DNA from: an uncultured Campylobacter sp.
GTDB lineage: Bacteria; Campylobacterota; Campylobacteria; Campylobacterales; Campylobacteraceae
Length of the DNA: 6,237 nucleotides
Assembly: GCF_938017705.1 (NCBI RefSeq)
Contig: NZ_CALIIS010000163.1
Span: 1 to 6,237, forward strand
Direction of reading: 5' to 3'
Below the pieces are notes generated by a model. That model searched no databases. It had not been told where the DNA came from and saw only the letters and a list, made by a program, of their open reading frames with translations. Below are positions 1-5,098 of this stretch, in pieces. The stretch's first letter is position 1; every line of letters begins with the position of its first letter. The translations under genes were made by a program, and so were the position numbers.

Positions 1-60
1 AATACCTGCTTTGCGTTGTTTGATATAGTCGTCAAGGGCAAGACCTGCTGTGCGCGTTAA
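1..60 (+). CDS. Possible 3' end of an upstream gene (partial, unidentified)
   Basis: Frame 1 is open from the left edge to a TAA at 58-60 and would encode the last 19 residues of a protein, ending FDIVVKGKTCCAR. The other two forward frames stop at 19-21 and 26-28. Gene order in aryl polyene clusters places an acyl carrier protein directly before the COG4648 membrane protein, and a hydrophobic last helix such as CFALFDIVV would be compatible with an ACP C-terminus. No diagnostic motif is visible, because the phosphopantetheine serine would lie upstream. The reverse strand over the same bases is also open (reading LALDDYIKQRKAG) but has no ATG start. Identity is therefore unproven. Confidence 0.3.
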   Translation, partial: NTCFALFDIVVKGKTCCAR

Positions 61-68
61 ATTAGGAC

Positions 69-175
69 GCAGCTAAATTTTAAGATGCGGCTAGAATTTG
101 AAGGCGGCAGGCGCGGCTGAATTAAAATTTTAAAAGCATGGCGTCTAAAATTTGAACGCCGAGGCTAAATTTAAA
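69..175. repeat. Cluster of degenerate GCGGCTAAATTTAA units
   Basis: Five related units are visible by eye at 69-83, 87-102, 113-134, 141-156 and 161-175, each with a GC-rich half (GCAGC, GCGGC, GCGTC, GAGGC) followed by CTAAATTTTAA, CTAGAATTTGAA or a similar AT half. A sixth, well-preserved copy lies at 315-330 and runs into the AAGG ribosome binding site of the next gene. Spacing is irregular, about 18-28 nt, so this is not a CRISPR array. The same GC-half plus AAATTT pattern recurs inside the coding tails downstream. Confidence 0.55.
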
Positions 176-220
176 GTATCGAAGCGCAGTAATAATCGCG
201 CCGATCGCGCCCGCGGCAAG

Positions 221-290
221 AGCCTAGCCGCCGTAACAAAAACCAAAACTACCGCAGTAAAGCCTAGCCGGCCGCGGTAAAACAAAACCG
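221..290. repeat. Two imperfect copies of an AGCCTAGCCG unit, 40 bp apart
   Basis: AGCCTAGCCG occurs at 221-230 and again at 261-270. Each copy is followed by a GC-rich stretch, then an A/C tract (ACAAAAACCAAAAC after the first, AAAACAAAACCG after the second). A weaker third version may begin with AAGCCC near 307. No function is apparent. The second copy overlaps the weak hairpin at 271-294. Confidence 0.45.
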
Positions 291-340
291 CCGCGAGAAA
301 AAAACCAAGCCCTTGCGGCTAAATTTAAGGATTACAAAGA

Positions 341-874
341 TTGCGACGAACGATATTTTTAAAAACAGCTACCATAATTTTGAGCGTGTTTTACCCTTTC
401 GGCCTCTATTTTTTGCACGGCGGCGCGCGGGTCTGCTTACTCGCGGCGATGAGCGCGCTATGGGGAGCGCGAGCTGTTTTTGAAAGTAAAGATCGCGCTA
501 TTAAGGGCGCGAGCGCGGCATTTTTTGCGCTGTGTGCCCTATTTGGCGGTCTTGCGTATCTGTATCCGCTCATAATAAATTTTTCGCTCGCGGCGCTTTT
601 CGCGCTCAGCCTAAGATCGACGCCCGCGATCACGCGCCTGGCACTTTTGAAGCAGCCAGGTCTTAACGAGCACGGCCGCGCTTACACGCGCAAGCTGACC
701 GAAGTTTGGCTCGGATTTTTCGTGCTAAACGGCCTACTTAGCGCGGCGCTGCTGCTACCGCGAGATAAAATTTATTGGAGCGTTTATTGCGGCGCGATCT
801 CATACGTCCTCATCGGCGCACTGATCGGCGGCGAGATGATTTTTAGGAAATTTTATGTTAAAAAATTTGATTAA
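341..874 (+). CDS. apeG: COG4648-type inner-membrane protein of an aryl polyene cluster (ApeG-like)
   Basis: This is a 177-residue polytopic membrane protein. It has a basic N-terminus (MRRTIFLK) and about six hydrophobic segments at roughly residues 8-26, 28-45, 54-72, 74-91, 118-138 and 145-166, ending in a basic tail (RKFYVKKFD). The early Tyr-Pro-Phe-Gly-Leu-Tyr-Phe pattern after the first helix and the late LIGALIGGE segment resemble the COG4648 family found next to the AMP-ligase gene in aryl polyene clusters. Its biochemical role is not established to my knowledge. The start is TTG: the frame is closed by TAA at 326-328, and the TTG has AAGG at 327-330 ten bases upstream. The 3' end overlaps the next gene by 20 nt. 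Unlike the cytosolic enzymes downstream, it carries no low-complexity tail. The symbol is assigned by gene order and family resemblance. Confidence 0.75.
   Translation: MRRTIFLKTATIILSVFYPFGLYFLHGGARVCLLAAMSALWGARAVFESKDRAIKGASAAFFALCALFGGLAYLYPLIINFSLAALFALSLRSTPAITRLALLKQPGLNEHGRAYTRKLTEVWLGFFVLNGLLSAALLLPRDKIYWSVYCGAISYVLIGALIGGEMIFRKFYVKKFD
845..848 (+). promoter_or_regulatory. Ribosome binding site of the AMP-ligase/dehydratase gene
   Basis: AGGA (in TTTTAGGAAA) lies six bases before the ATG at 855, inside the 3' end of the preceding membrane-protein gene. It supports the 855 start and a translationally coupled 20 nt overlap. Confidence 0.6.
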
Positions 875-2999
875 TTCTTTGAAGCCTTACGAGCGCGAAA
901 TCCTTGCCGCGGCGGCTCTTGCGCGCGATTTGGCAAAAACTGGATGCAAGCGGAGCGAAGCGGTAAACTTAAAAGGCGCGGACAAATCCCAAAGCAGCGC
1001 GGCAAATGTAAATTTAAAAGATGCGGAAAATTCTAGCAGAAGCGCAAATTTTAATGGCGCTAAAAATTCTAGCGGCGACGCAGGTGCCACGCGCGCCCTG
1101 CAAGCGGCGCAGGCGCAAGAGCAAAAGCGCGCGCCGATGATCGAAATTTACGGCGAGGATGCGGCGGAGTTCATTGCGTTTTTTTTCGGCGCGCTGATTG
1201 CGGGTTTTGCGCCCGTGCTGTTGCGAGAGCCCAAATTTAGCGGCGAATTTCATCTCGGCGGCGACGTGAAAATTCCAGATCTCGCCGCAGCGCAAAATTT
1301 AGACAAATTCGGCCCGCATGATTTAGAAAACATTTCGCCTCCGTGTACGGGAAAATCCGCGCTTAAAATTTCATCTAAAAACGCGCCGCAAAATCACGCA
1401 CCCTGCGAGCAGGAGGCCATCTCGTTACATCTGCTGTGCGCGGATCAAAAATTTTATATCAAAACTTCGGGCTCGACGGGCGAGGCGAAAAATATCGAAA
1501 AAAGCCTACGCGATATGGTTTTAGAGGCGGAATTTTTAGTAGAAAGATTCGGCCTTTGCGCAAGCGATCGATTTTTATCGGGCGTCTCGCACCAAAATAT
1601 GTTCGGGCTAACCTTTAGCATCTTCGTGCCGCTACTTTGCGGCTCGCGCACGCAAAAAGGCGGCCTAAACTACCCTGAAATCATCCTCGCAGCCGATCTT
1701 GCGGGCGCGGTGCTGATCAGCTCGCCTACGGTGCTCGGCGCGCTGTGCGAACACGCAGATGCTACAAACATAGCGCCTTTGGGCACTATTTTTAGCGCGG
1801 GTGCGCCACTAAGTCCTGCGATCCGAGATAATTTGCGAGCGCTTAGCAGTGCCCGCATCGTCGATATTTACGGCTCCAGCGAAACGGGCGTGATCGCTTG
1901 CAACGAGGGTGCGGGGCTTAAAAAATTCGCTCCCGTTAGCGTGCAGATCCGCACGGATATTGATAGCTGCGGTGCGGCAAAACGCGAGGGCGAGCTCTTT
2001 GATCCTGCGGCAAGCTCTTGCGGCGAAAATTCTATGGCAGAGTCCAAGAAGCACTGTGCGGGCGAACAAAATACAGACGAACAAGACACAAACCGCTCGG
2101 GCGAGCTAGCGTCTAAATTTAATGCAGACGTTAGCAATAAAACCGCAGCCAGCCAGAAAAACAGCTCCGCACCGAGCTCTGCGACGAAACACGACGATAA
2201 ATTTACGCAAGAGAACGGGCTTTGCGATAAATTTACGACAAAGCAGCCCGCCGACAATTTTTCGCAAACGGGCGAGTTTACGATCAGCTCGCCTTGGTGC
2301 GAGCGCTTCGAAAGCCGCGATTTCGGCTATGTGCGCGCAGACGAGATCACCCTTTTGGGGCGCGGCGATCGCACCGTCAAAATCAACGAAAACCGCGTGA
2401 GCCTCGATCTGCTCGAAGCCAAACTCCGCTCGCACGAATTTATCGGCGAGTGCAGGATCGATCTGCACCCGCAGCGCGACCGCGCCGTAGCCCTTATCAA
2501 GCTTAGCGAGCGCGGCGAGCAGGCGTTTCGCGCGGGCGGCAAAAAGGGCGTCACGGATGAGCTGAAGGCCTTTTTGAAGCCCGAATTCGGCGCGATTTTG
2601 CGCTACTTCAAGATCGCGAGCAAGCTGCCTTTTAATGAGCAGGGCAAGCTAAGCAAAAAGGACTTTTTAAGCGCCTTGCAGCGCTACGAGGTGCCCGTTT
2701 TCGAGCGGAGCGCGGAGAATGCGTTTCGCGCGAAGGTGCGTGCAAGCGACTTTTATTTCGACGGACACTTTGCGCGATTTGCGCTGGTGCCCGCGTTTAT
2801 GCAGCTTCGCTTCGTATTGATCTGCGCAAAGGCCCTCGGCTACGAGCTGGACGGCATGCAAAAGATAGAAAATTTAAAATTTAAAAATTTCATCCGCCCG
2901 GGCGATGAAATTTTAATCAAAATCACCGAAGCAAGCGACAAACTTCGCTTTGAAATTTCAAACGACAAGGTCTGCGCCAGTGGAAGAATTTGCCTTTAA
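855..2999 (+). CDS. Fused AMP-ligase (ApeH-like) and FabZ-like hotdog dehydratase (ApeI-like)
   Basis: This 714-residue cytosolic protein has two enzyme parts. The N-terminal part is an ANL-superfamily adenylating enzyme expected to activate an aryl acid and load it on an ACP. Visible motifs are the P-loop TSGSTGEAK (204-212), YGSSETG (339-345), the late Asp in SRDFG (D489), GRGDRTVKI (502-510) and the A10-like NEQGKLSK with K598. The C-terminal part (about 611-714) is an ApeI/FabZ-type hotdog dehydratase with DGHF (H638 the likely catalytic His) and a FIRPGDEI strand near the end. Fused ligase-dehydratase proteins are known in such clusters. The adenylation part is swollen by hydrophilic inserts at about 32-95, 155-195 and 371-472, the last between the SSETG and A7 motifs. 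The residue aligning with the FabZ Glu / FabA Asp seems to be R652. The gene overlaps its neighbours by 20 nt on both sides. Confidence 0.88.
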   Translation: MLKNLINSLKPYEREILAAAALARDLAKTGCKRSEAVNLKGADKSQSSAANVNLKDAENSSRSANFNGAKNSSGDAGATRALQAAQAQEQKRAPMIEIYGEDAAEFIAFFFGALIAGFAPVLLREPKFSGEFHLGGDVKIPDLAAAQNLDKFGPHDLENISPPCTGKSALKISSKNAPQNHAPCEQEAISLHLLCADQKFYIKTSGSTGEAKNIEKSLRDMVLEAEFLVERFGLCASDRFLSGVSHQNMFGLTFSIFVPLLCGSRTQKGGLNYPEIILAADLAGAVLISSPTVLGALCEHADATNIAPLGTIFSAGAPLSPAIRDNLRALSSARIVDIYGSSETGVIACNEGAGLKKFAPVSVQIRTDIDSCGAAKREGELFDPAASSCGENSMAESKKHCAGEQNTDEQDTNRSGELASKFNADVSNKTAASQKNSSAPSSATKHDDKFTQENGLCDKFTTKQPADNFSQTGEFTISSPWCERFESRDFGYVRADEITLLGRGDRTVKINENRVSLDLLEAKLRSHEFIGECRIDLHPQRDRAVALIKLSERGEQAFRAGGKKGVTDELKAFLKPEFGAILRYFKIASKLPFNEQGKLSKKDFLSALQRYEVPVFERSAENAFRAKVRASDFYFDGHFARFALVPAFMQLRFVLICAKALGYELDGMQKIENLKFKNFIRPGDEILIKITEASDKLRFEISNDKVCASGRICL
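960..1085 (+). repeat. Imperfect 42-45 bp tandem repeat coding an N-terminal insert
   Basis: Three units are seen in the translation of the AMP-ligase gene: residues 36-50 (core VNLKGADKSQSSA), 51-64 (core VNLKDAENSSRSA) and 65-77 (core NFNGAKNSSGDA, with two residues deleted). The first two align residue for residue with a 15-codon offset. The DNA copies share the pattern AAATTTAAAAG/AACTTAAAAG, a GC-rich GCG core and an AGC/TCT serine stretch. The repeat lies wholly inside the reading frame and keeps it open. Confidence 0.6.
1965..2270 (+). other. About 100-residue low-complexity insert inside the adenylation domain
   Basis: Residues about 371-472 interrupt the adenylation fold between FAPVSVQIRT (358-367) and GEFTISSPW (473-481), which would normally be joined by a short turn. 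The insert is rich in Ser, Ala, Asn, Asp, Lys, Glu and Gln, with five Cys. It has no predicted globular pattern by eye and is probably a disordered surface loop. Both flanks continue normal ANL-family sequence in the same frame, so it is not explained by a frameshift or by a mobile element with recognisable ends. Confidence 0.65.
2195..2264 (+). repeat. 27-30 bp imperfect repeat within the adenylation-domain insert
   Basis: CGATAAATTTACG occurs identically at 2195-2207 and 2225-2237, 30 bp apart. A diverged copy, GACAATTTTTCG, is at 2253-2264. In protein they read DKFT (448-451), DKFT (458-461) and DNFS (467-470), giving a period of about ten residues. Confidence 0.55.
2967..2970 (+). promoter_or_regulatory. 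Ribosome binding site deciding a GTG start
   Basis: AAGG at 2967-2970 sits nine bases before GTG 2980-2982. The alternative in-frame TTG at 2950 has no purine-rich site before it and would add residues not expected at the front of this family, so GTG 2980 is preferred. Confidence 0.6.
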
Positions 3000-3981
3000 G
3001 CCCGCGTTTTTACTGCCCTACTTCAACCACCCCGCGCGCATCGCCGAGCTCGTGCACGCCCTGGCGCCCATCGCGCCCGTGCTGATCGTGGACGACGGCA
3101 GCGACGAAGCGAGCAAAGGCGCGCTAAATGGGCTTGCGGCTCAAATTTACACCCGCGCGCAAAACGGCGGCAAAGGCGCTGCCGTGTGCGACGGGCTGAC
3201 GTGGGCGAAGGAGCTTGGATTTACGCACGCATTTCAGATCGATGCGGACTTTCAGCACGACATAGGCAGATGCGAGGAGTTTTTGGCGCTTGCGGCAAAG
3301 CAGCCCGCCGCGCTGATCTGCGCCGCTCCCGTGTATGACGAAAGCGCACCAAAATCCCGCCTGCACGGACGTAAGATAATGAATTTTTGGTGCGTGATCA
3401 ACACCCTTTCGCACCGCATAAAAGACGCGATGTGCGGCTTTAGAATTTACCCGCTAGAGGGGATCGTGCCACTTCTGCCTCGCACTAAGAGCCGCAGGAT
3501 GGGCTTTGATGCCGAAATTTTAATCCTAGCCGCGCGGGCGGGACTAGAGATAAAATGGCTCGATCTGGCGGTGCGCTACGAAGCGGGCGGAGTGAGCCAC
3601 TTTGCGCCATTTCGAGATAATTTCGGAATTTCGCTGATGCACGCTAGGCTATTTTGCGGGCTTCCACTTTGGCTTGCAAAAAGAGCGCTAGAGCGCGCCT
3701 GCGATAAATTTAAAAAGCGCGGCTTGCAGGATGTTTCGCAGCAGAACGCAGACGAAATTTTGCAAGGGCTAGCGAGGCAAAACCTTTGCAGCGGCGCGCG
3801 GCGCGATAGTCGCAAAGATACAAAAGAGGAGATGGGCAGCGACGCAAACGAAAAAGTTGGTACTGAAAAATGCGGCGACAACGCCGCAGCACAAAGCTCA
3901 CAGGCGAGAAATTCAGCGCAAAGCTCGCTCGTAAAAGCCTCGCCGCAACATGCCGCCGCAAAGGACGGGCGCGATGGCTAA
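2980..3981 (+). CDS. Family 2 glycosyltransferase (N-terminal half of ApeJ-like function)
   Basis: This is a 333-residue cytosolic or membrane-associated GT-A fold glycosyltransferase, expected to transfer a sugar to a lipid or polyene acceptor from a nucleotide-sugar donor. It opens directly with the first beta strand (FLLPYFNHPARI). It then shows VDDGSD (37-42), the NGGKGAA loop, the metal-binding DAD (88-90, followed by FQHD) and MGFDAEI (174-180), where D177 may be the base. These features resemble dolichol-phosphate-mannose-synthase-like GT2 enzymes. The globular domain ends near 241. A hydrophilic 92-residue tail (242-333) follows, rich in Ala, Ser, Lys, Asn and Asp. In many gammaproteobacterial aryl polyene clusters this domain is fused to the acyltransferase encoded next; here they are separate frames overlapping by 8 nt. 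The start is GTG. Donor and acceptor cannot be read from the sequence. Confidence 0.85.
   Translation: MEEFAFKPAFLLPYFNHPARIAELVHALAPIAPVLIVDDGSDEASKGALNGLAAQIYTRAQNGGKGAAVCDGLTWAKELGFTHAFQIDADFQHDIGRCEEFLALAAKQPAALICAAPVYDESAPKSRLHGRKIMNFWCVINTLSHRIKDAMCGFRIYPLEGIVPLLPRTKSRRMGFDAEILILAARAGLEIKWLDLAVRYEAGGVSHFAPFRDNFGISLMHARLFCGLPLWLAKRALERACDKFKKRGLQDVSQQNADEILQGLARQNLCSGARRDSRKDTKEEMGSDANEKVGTEKCGDNAAAQSSQARNSAQSSLVKASPQHAAAKDGRDG
3703..3978 (+). other. Low-complexity C-terminal tail of the glycosyltransferase
   Basis: Residues about 242-333 lie beyond the GT2 fold and contain no hydrophobic core, only charged and small polar residues, with runs such as AAAQSSQARNSAQSS. In a fused GT-acyltransferase this region would be the interdomain linker. 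Here it ends at a stop codon overlapping the acyltransferase start. Confidence 0.55.
3961..3965 (+). promoter_or_regulatory. Ribosome binding site of the acyltransferase gene
   Basis: AAGGA at 3961-3965 is eight bases before ATG 3974. This favours 3974 over the in-frame ATG at 3950, which has no such site. Confidence 0.65.
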
Positions 3982-5098
3982 GCACTGGAGCGAAAACAAC
4001 GAAAAGGCGGGCGCGGCGCTTTTAAATTTAGCCCGCTTCATCACGCTTCACACGCCTGATTTTTGCATGCGAGGCACCGCGCTTTGCATCTCGGCGATCT
4101 ATTTTGCGCTGCTTAAAAACGAGCGACGCGCGATTAGGGAGTTTTTGAGACGCGCGCTTGATCGCGATCCCAAGATTCGCGAAATTTACGCGAATTTTTA
4201 TAAATTTTCCCTCAGTCTGTGTGAAAAAATCGCGGTTTGGAACGGCAAGATCGCGCTGGATCAAATACGGGTGCAAAGCGGTATGAAGGAGCTTTTAAGC
4301 GACGGAACGGGCAAAATTTTAATCACTTCGCACTTCGGCAACACCGAGATCGCGCGCGCCCTTTCGGCAAGCACGGCGGGGATAAAAATCAACGTGCTGA
4401 TCTTTCGCAAACACAGCGAAAATTTTATGAAATTTATCGAAAAAATGGGCGGCGGCGTGAAAATTCTTTACGTCGGCGAGCTCGGCATCGGCGAGATGTT
4501 GCAAATCAAAGAGCTACTGCAAAACGGCGAGCACATCGCGATAATGGGCGATCGCATGCCGGTGGGCTCGGATAAATTTCAAAGCGAGGATTTTTTAGGG
4601 CGCAGCGCGAACTTCCCGATCGGCGGCTATCTGCTCGCTAAAATTTTAGACGCGCCGCTATTTAGCCTATGGTGCTACGAGGGGCGCGAAGGGCGTGAGC
4701 TGCGGCTGCAGCCGCTGCCTGCGCCGCTAAAAAGCCGCGACAAGGCGCGATCGGTCGCGCTAGCGCTTAAAAGCTACGTGCGGCAGCTCGAGCTTTATGC
4801 CAAAGAATTTCCTTCTCAATGGTATAATTTCTTTGATTTTTGGGCACAAGGAAAAGACGCGAACGATGTGGAGCGCGACGGCGCGCAAAATTTCGGCGAG
4901 ACGGGTTCAAACGCTGCGTCAAATTTAAATGGCGCAGCGGATTTAAATGACACGGCAAGTTCGAATGCCGCGTCAAATTTAAAAAGTACGGCGAGCTCGG
5001 ATACTGCGCTAAATTTAGATAATTCAAATTTGAGCGCTGCAAAATCCGCCTCGCAAGACGAAAAATTTCATAGCGGAGAGAGGAATGAAAGAGTATAA
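3974..5098 (+). CDS. LpxL/HtrB-family lysophospholipid-type acyltransferase (C-terminal half of ApeJ-like function)
   Basis: This 374-residue protein transfers an acyl (or polyene-acyl) chain onto a lipid or glycolipid acceptor at the inner membrane. The N-terminus KHWSENNEKAG matches the HW....E.G opening of this branch of the family. The catalytic HX4E motif is HFGNTE, with H120 and E125. GDR follows at 192-194, and the fold closes with the typical PSQWYNFFDFW at 280-290. There is no clear transmembrane helix apart from a moderately hydrophobic stretch near residues 35-48. After residue 294 comes an 80-residue Asn/Ala/Ser/Asp/Leu-rich tail containing repeats. ATG 3974 is chosen because it has AAGGA eight bases upstream. 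The gene overlaps the glycosyltransferase by 8 nt and the thioesterase by 14 nt. Its position suggests it lipidates the pigment rather than making lipid A, but a lipid A role cannot be excluded from sequence alone. Confidence 0.87.
   Translation: MAKHWSENNEKAGAALLNLARFITLHTPDFCMRGTALCISAIYFALLKNERRAIREFLRRALDRDPKIREIYANFYKFSLSLCEKIAVWNGKIALDQIRVQSGMKELLSDGTGKILITSHFGNTEIARALSASTAGIKINVLIFRKHSENFMKFIEKMGGGVKILYVGELGIGEMLQIKELLQNGEHIAIMGDRMPVGSDKFQSEDFLGRSANFPIGGYLLAKILDAPLFSLWCYEGREGRELRLQPLPAPLKSRDKARSVALALKSYVRQLELYAKEFPSQWYNFFDFWAQGKDANDVERDGAQNFGETGSNAASNLNGAADLNDTASSNAASNLKSTASSDTALNLDNSNLSAAKSASQDEKFHSGERNERV
4910..5035 (+). repeat. 36/54 bp imperfect repeats coding the acyltransferase tail
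   Basis: Three consecutive in-frame units are visible. They are 4910-4963 (18 codons, NAASNLNGAADLNDTASS), 4964-4999 (12 codons, NAASNLKSTASS) and 5000-5035 (12 codons, DTALNLDNSNLS). The first looks like the second with six extra codons that themselves echo the unit (GAADLN). In DNA each carries GCGTCAAATTTAAA, GCGCTAAATTTAG or a close variant. The reading frame is kept throughout. Confidence 0.65.
5075..5078 (+). promoter_or_regulatory. Ribosome binding site of the thioesterase gene
   Basis: GGAG at 5075-5078, within GCGGAGAGAGGA, lies six bases before ATG 5085 and inside the acyltransferase reading frame. Confidence 0.6.

Larger units (their letters stand above)
61..340. other. Non-coding, repeat-rich leader before the membrane-protein gene
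   Basis: This 280 nt stretch has frequent stops in all frames and no gene I can support. It is the only long gap in an otherwise overlapping operon. It contains five AAATTT words (including the one in the last repeat unit next to the ribosome binding site), degenerate units of the form GCGGCTAAATTTAA, and a second repeat family starting AGCCTAGCCG. Two weak hairpins can be drawn: 213-217 with 227-231, and 271-278 with 287-294 (one mismatch, 8 nt loop AAAACAAA). Neither is followed by a T-run on either strand, so neither looks like an intrinsic terminator. It may be a 5' untranslated region, a decayed 3' tail of the upstream gene, or both. Confidence 0.6.

Noticed and set aside
21..29. Extended -10-like promoter TGATATAGT on the + strand
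   Set aside because: The match is good but the expected -35 region would be at the very edge (AATACC) and does not fit; a single six-base match in AT-rich sequence is weak evidence.
1..74. Reverse-strand open frame reading LALDDYIKQRKAG
   Set aside because: It looks protein-like, but it has no ATG start or ribosome binding site and lies opposite a possible + strand gene end; too short to call.
271..294. Intrinsic terminator
   Set aside because: The hairpin has a mismatch and is followed by GAGAAAAAAA rather than a T-run on the + strand; the minus-strand side has no T-run either.
61..340. CRISPR array in the leader
   Set aside because: Units are short, degenerate and irregularly spaced, with no conserved direct repeat of 23-40 bp and no spacers of constant length.
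406..633. Minus-strand open frame of 75 codons
   Set aside because: It is a shadow of the membrane-protein gene, which has a clear helix pattern; high GC at third positions produces many such antisense frames.
1868..2257. Minus-strand open frame of 129 codons
   Set aside because: It lies opposite the low-complexity insert of the ligase, with Ser/Leu/Phe-rich composition, no recognisable motif and no ribosome binding site.
1965..2270. Mobile element or intein inside the ligase
   Set aside because: No terminal inverted repeats, target duplication, transposase or intein splicing motifs (N-terminal Cys block, HN-Cys end) are visible; composition is low-complexity throughout.
3932..3981. Programmed frameshift joining glycosyltransferase and acyltransferase
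   Set aside because: The frames overlap only from 3935 to 3981, there is no slippery heptamer, and the acyltransferase has its own AAGGA site and ATG.
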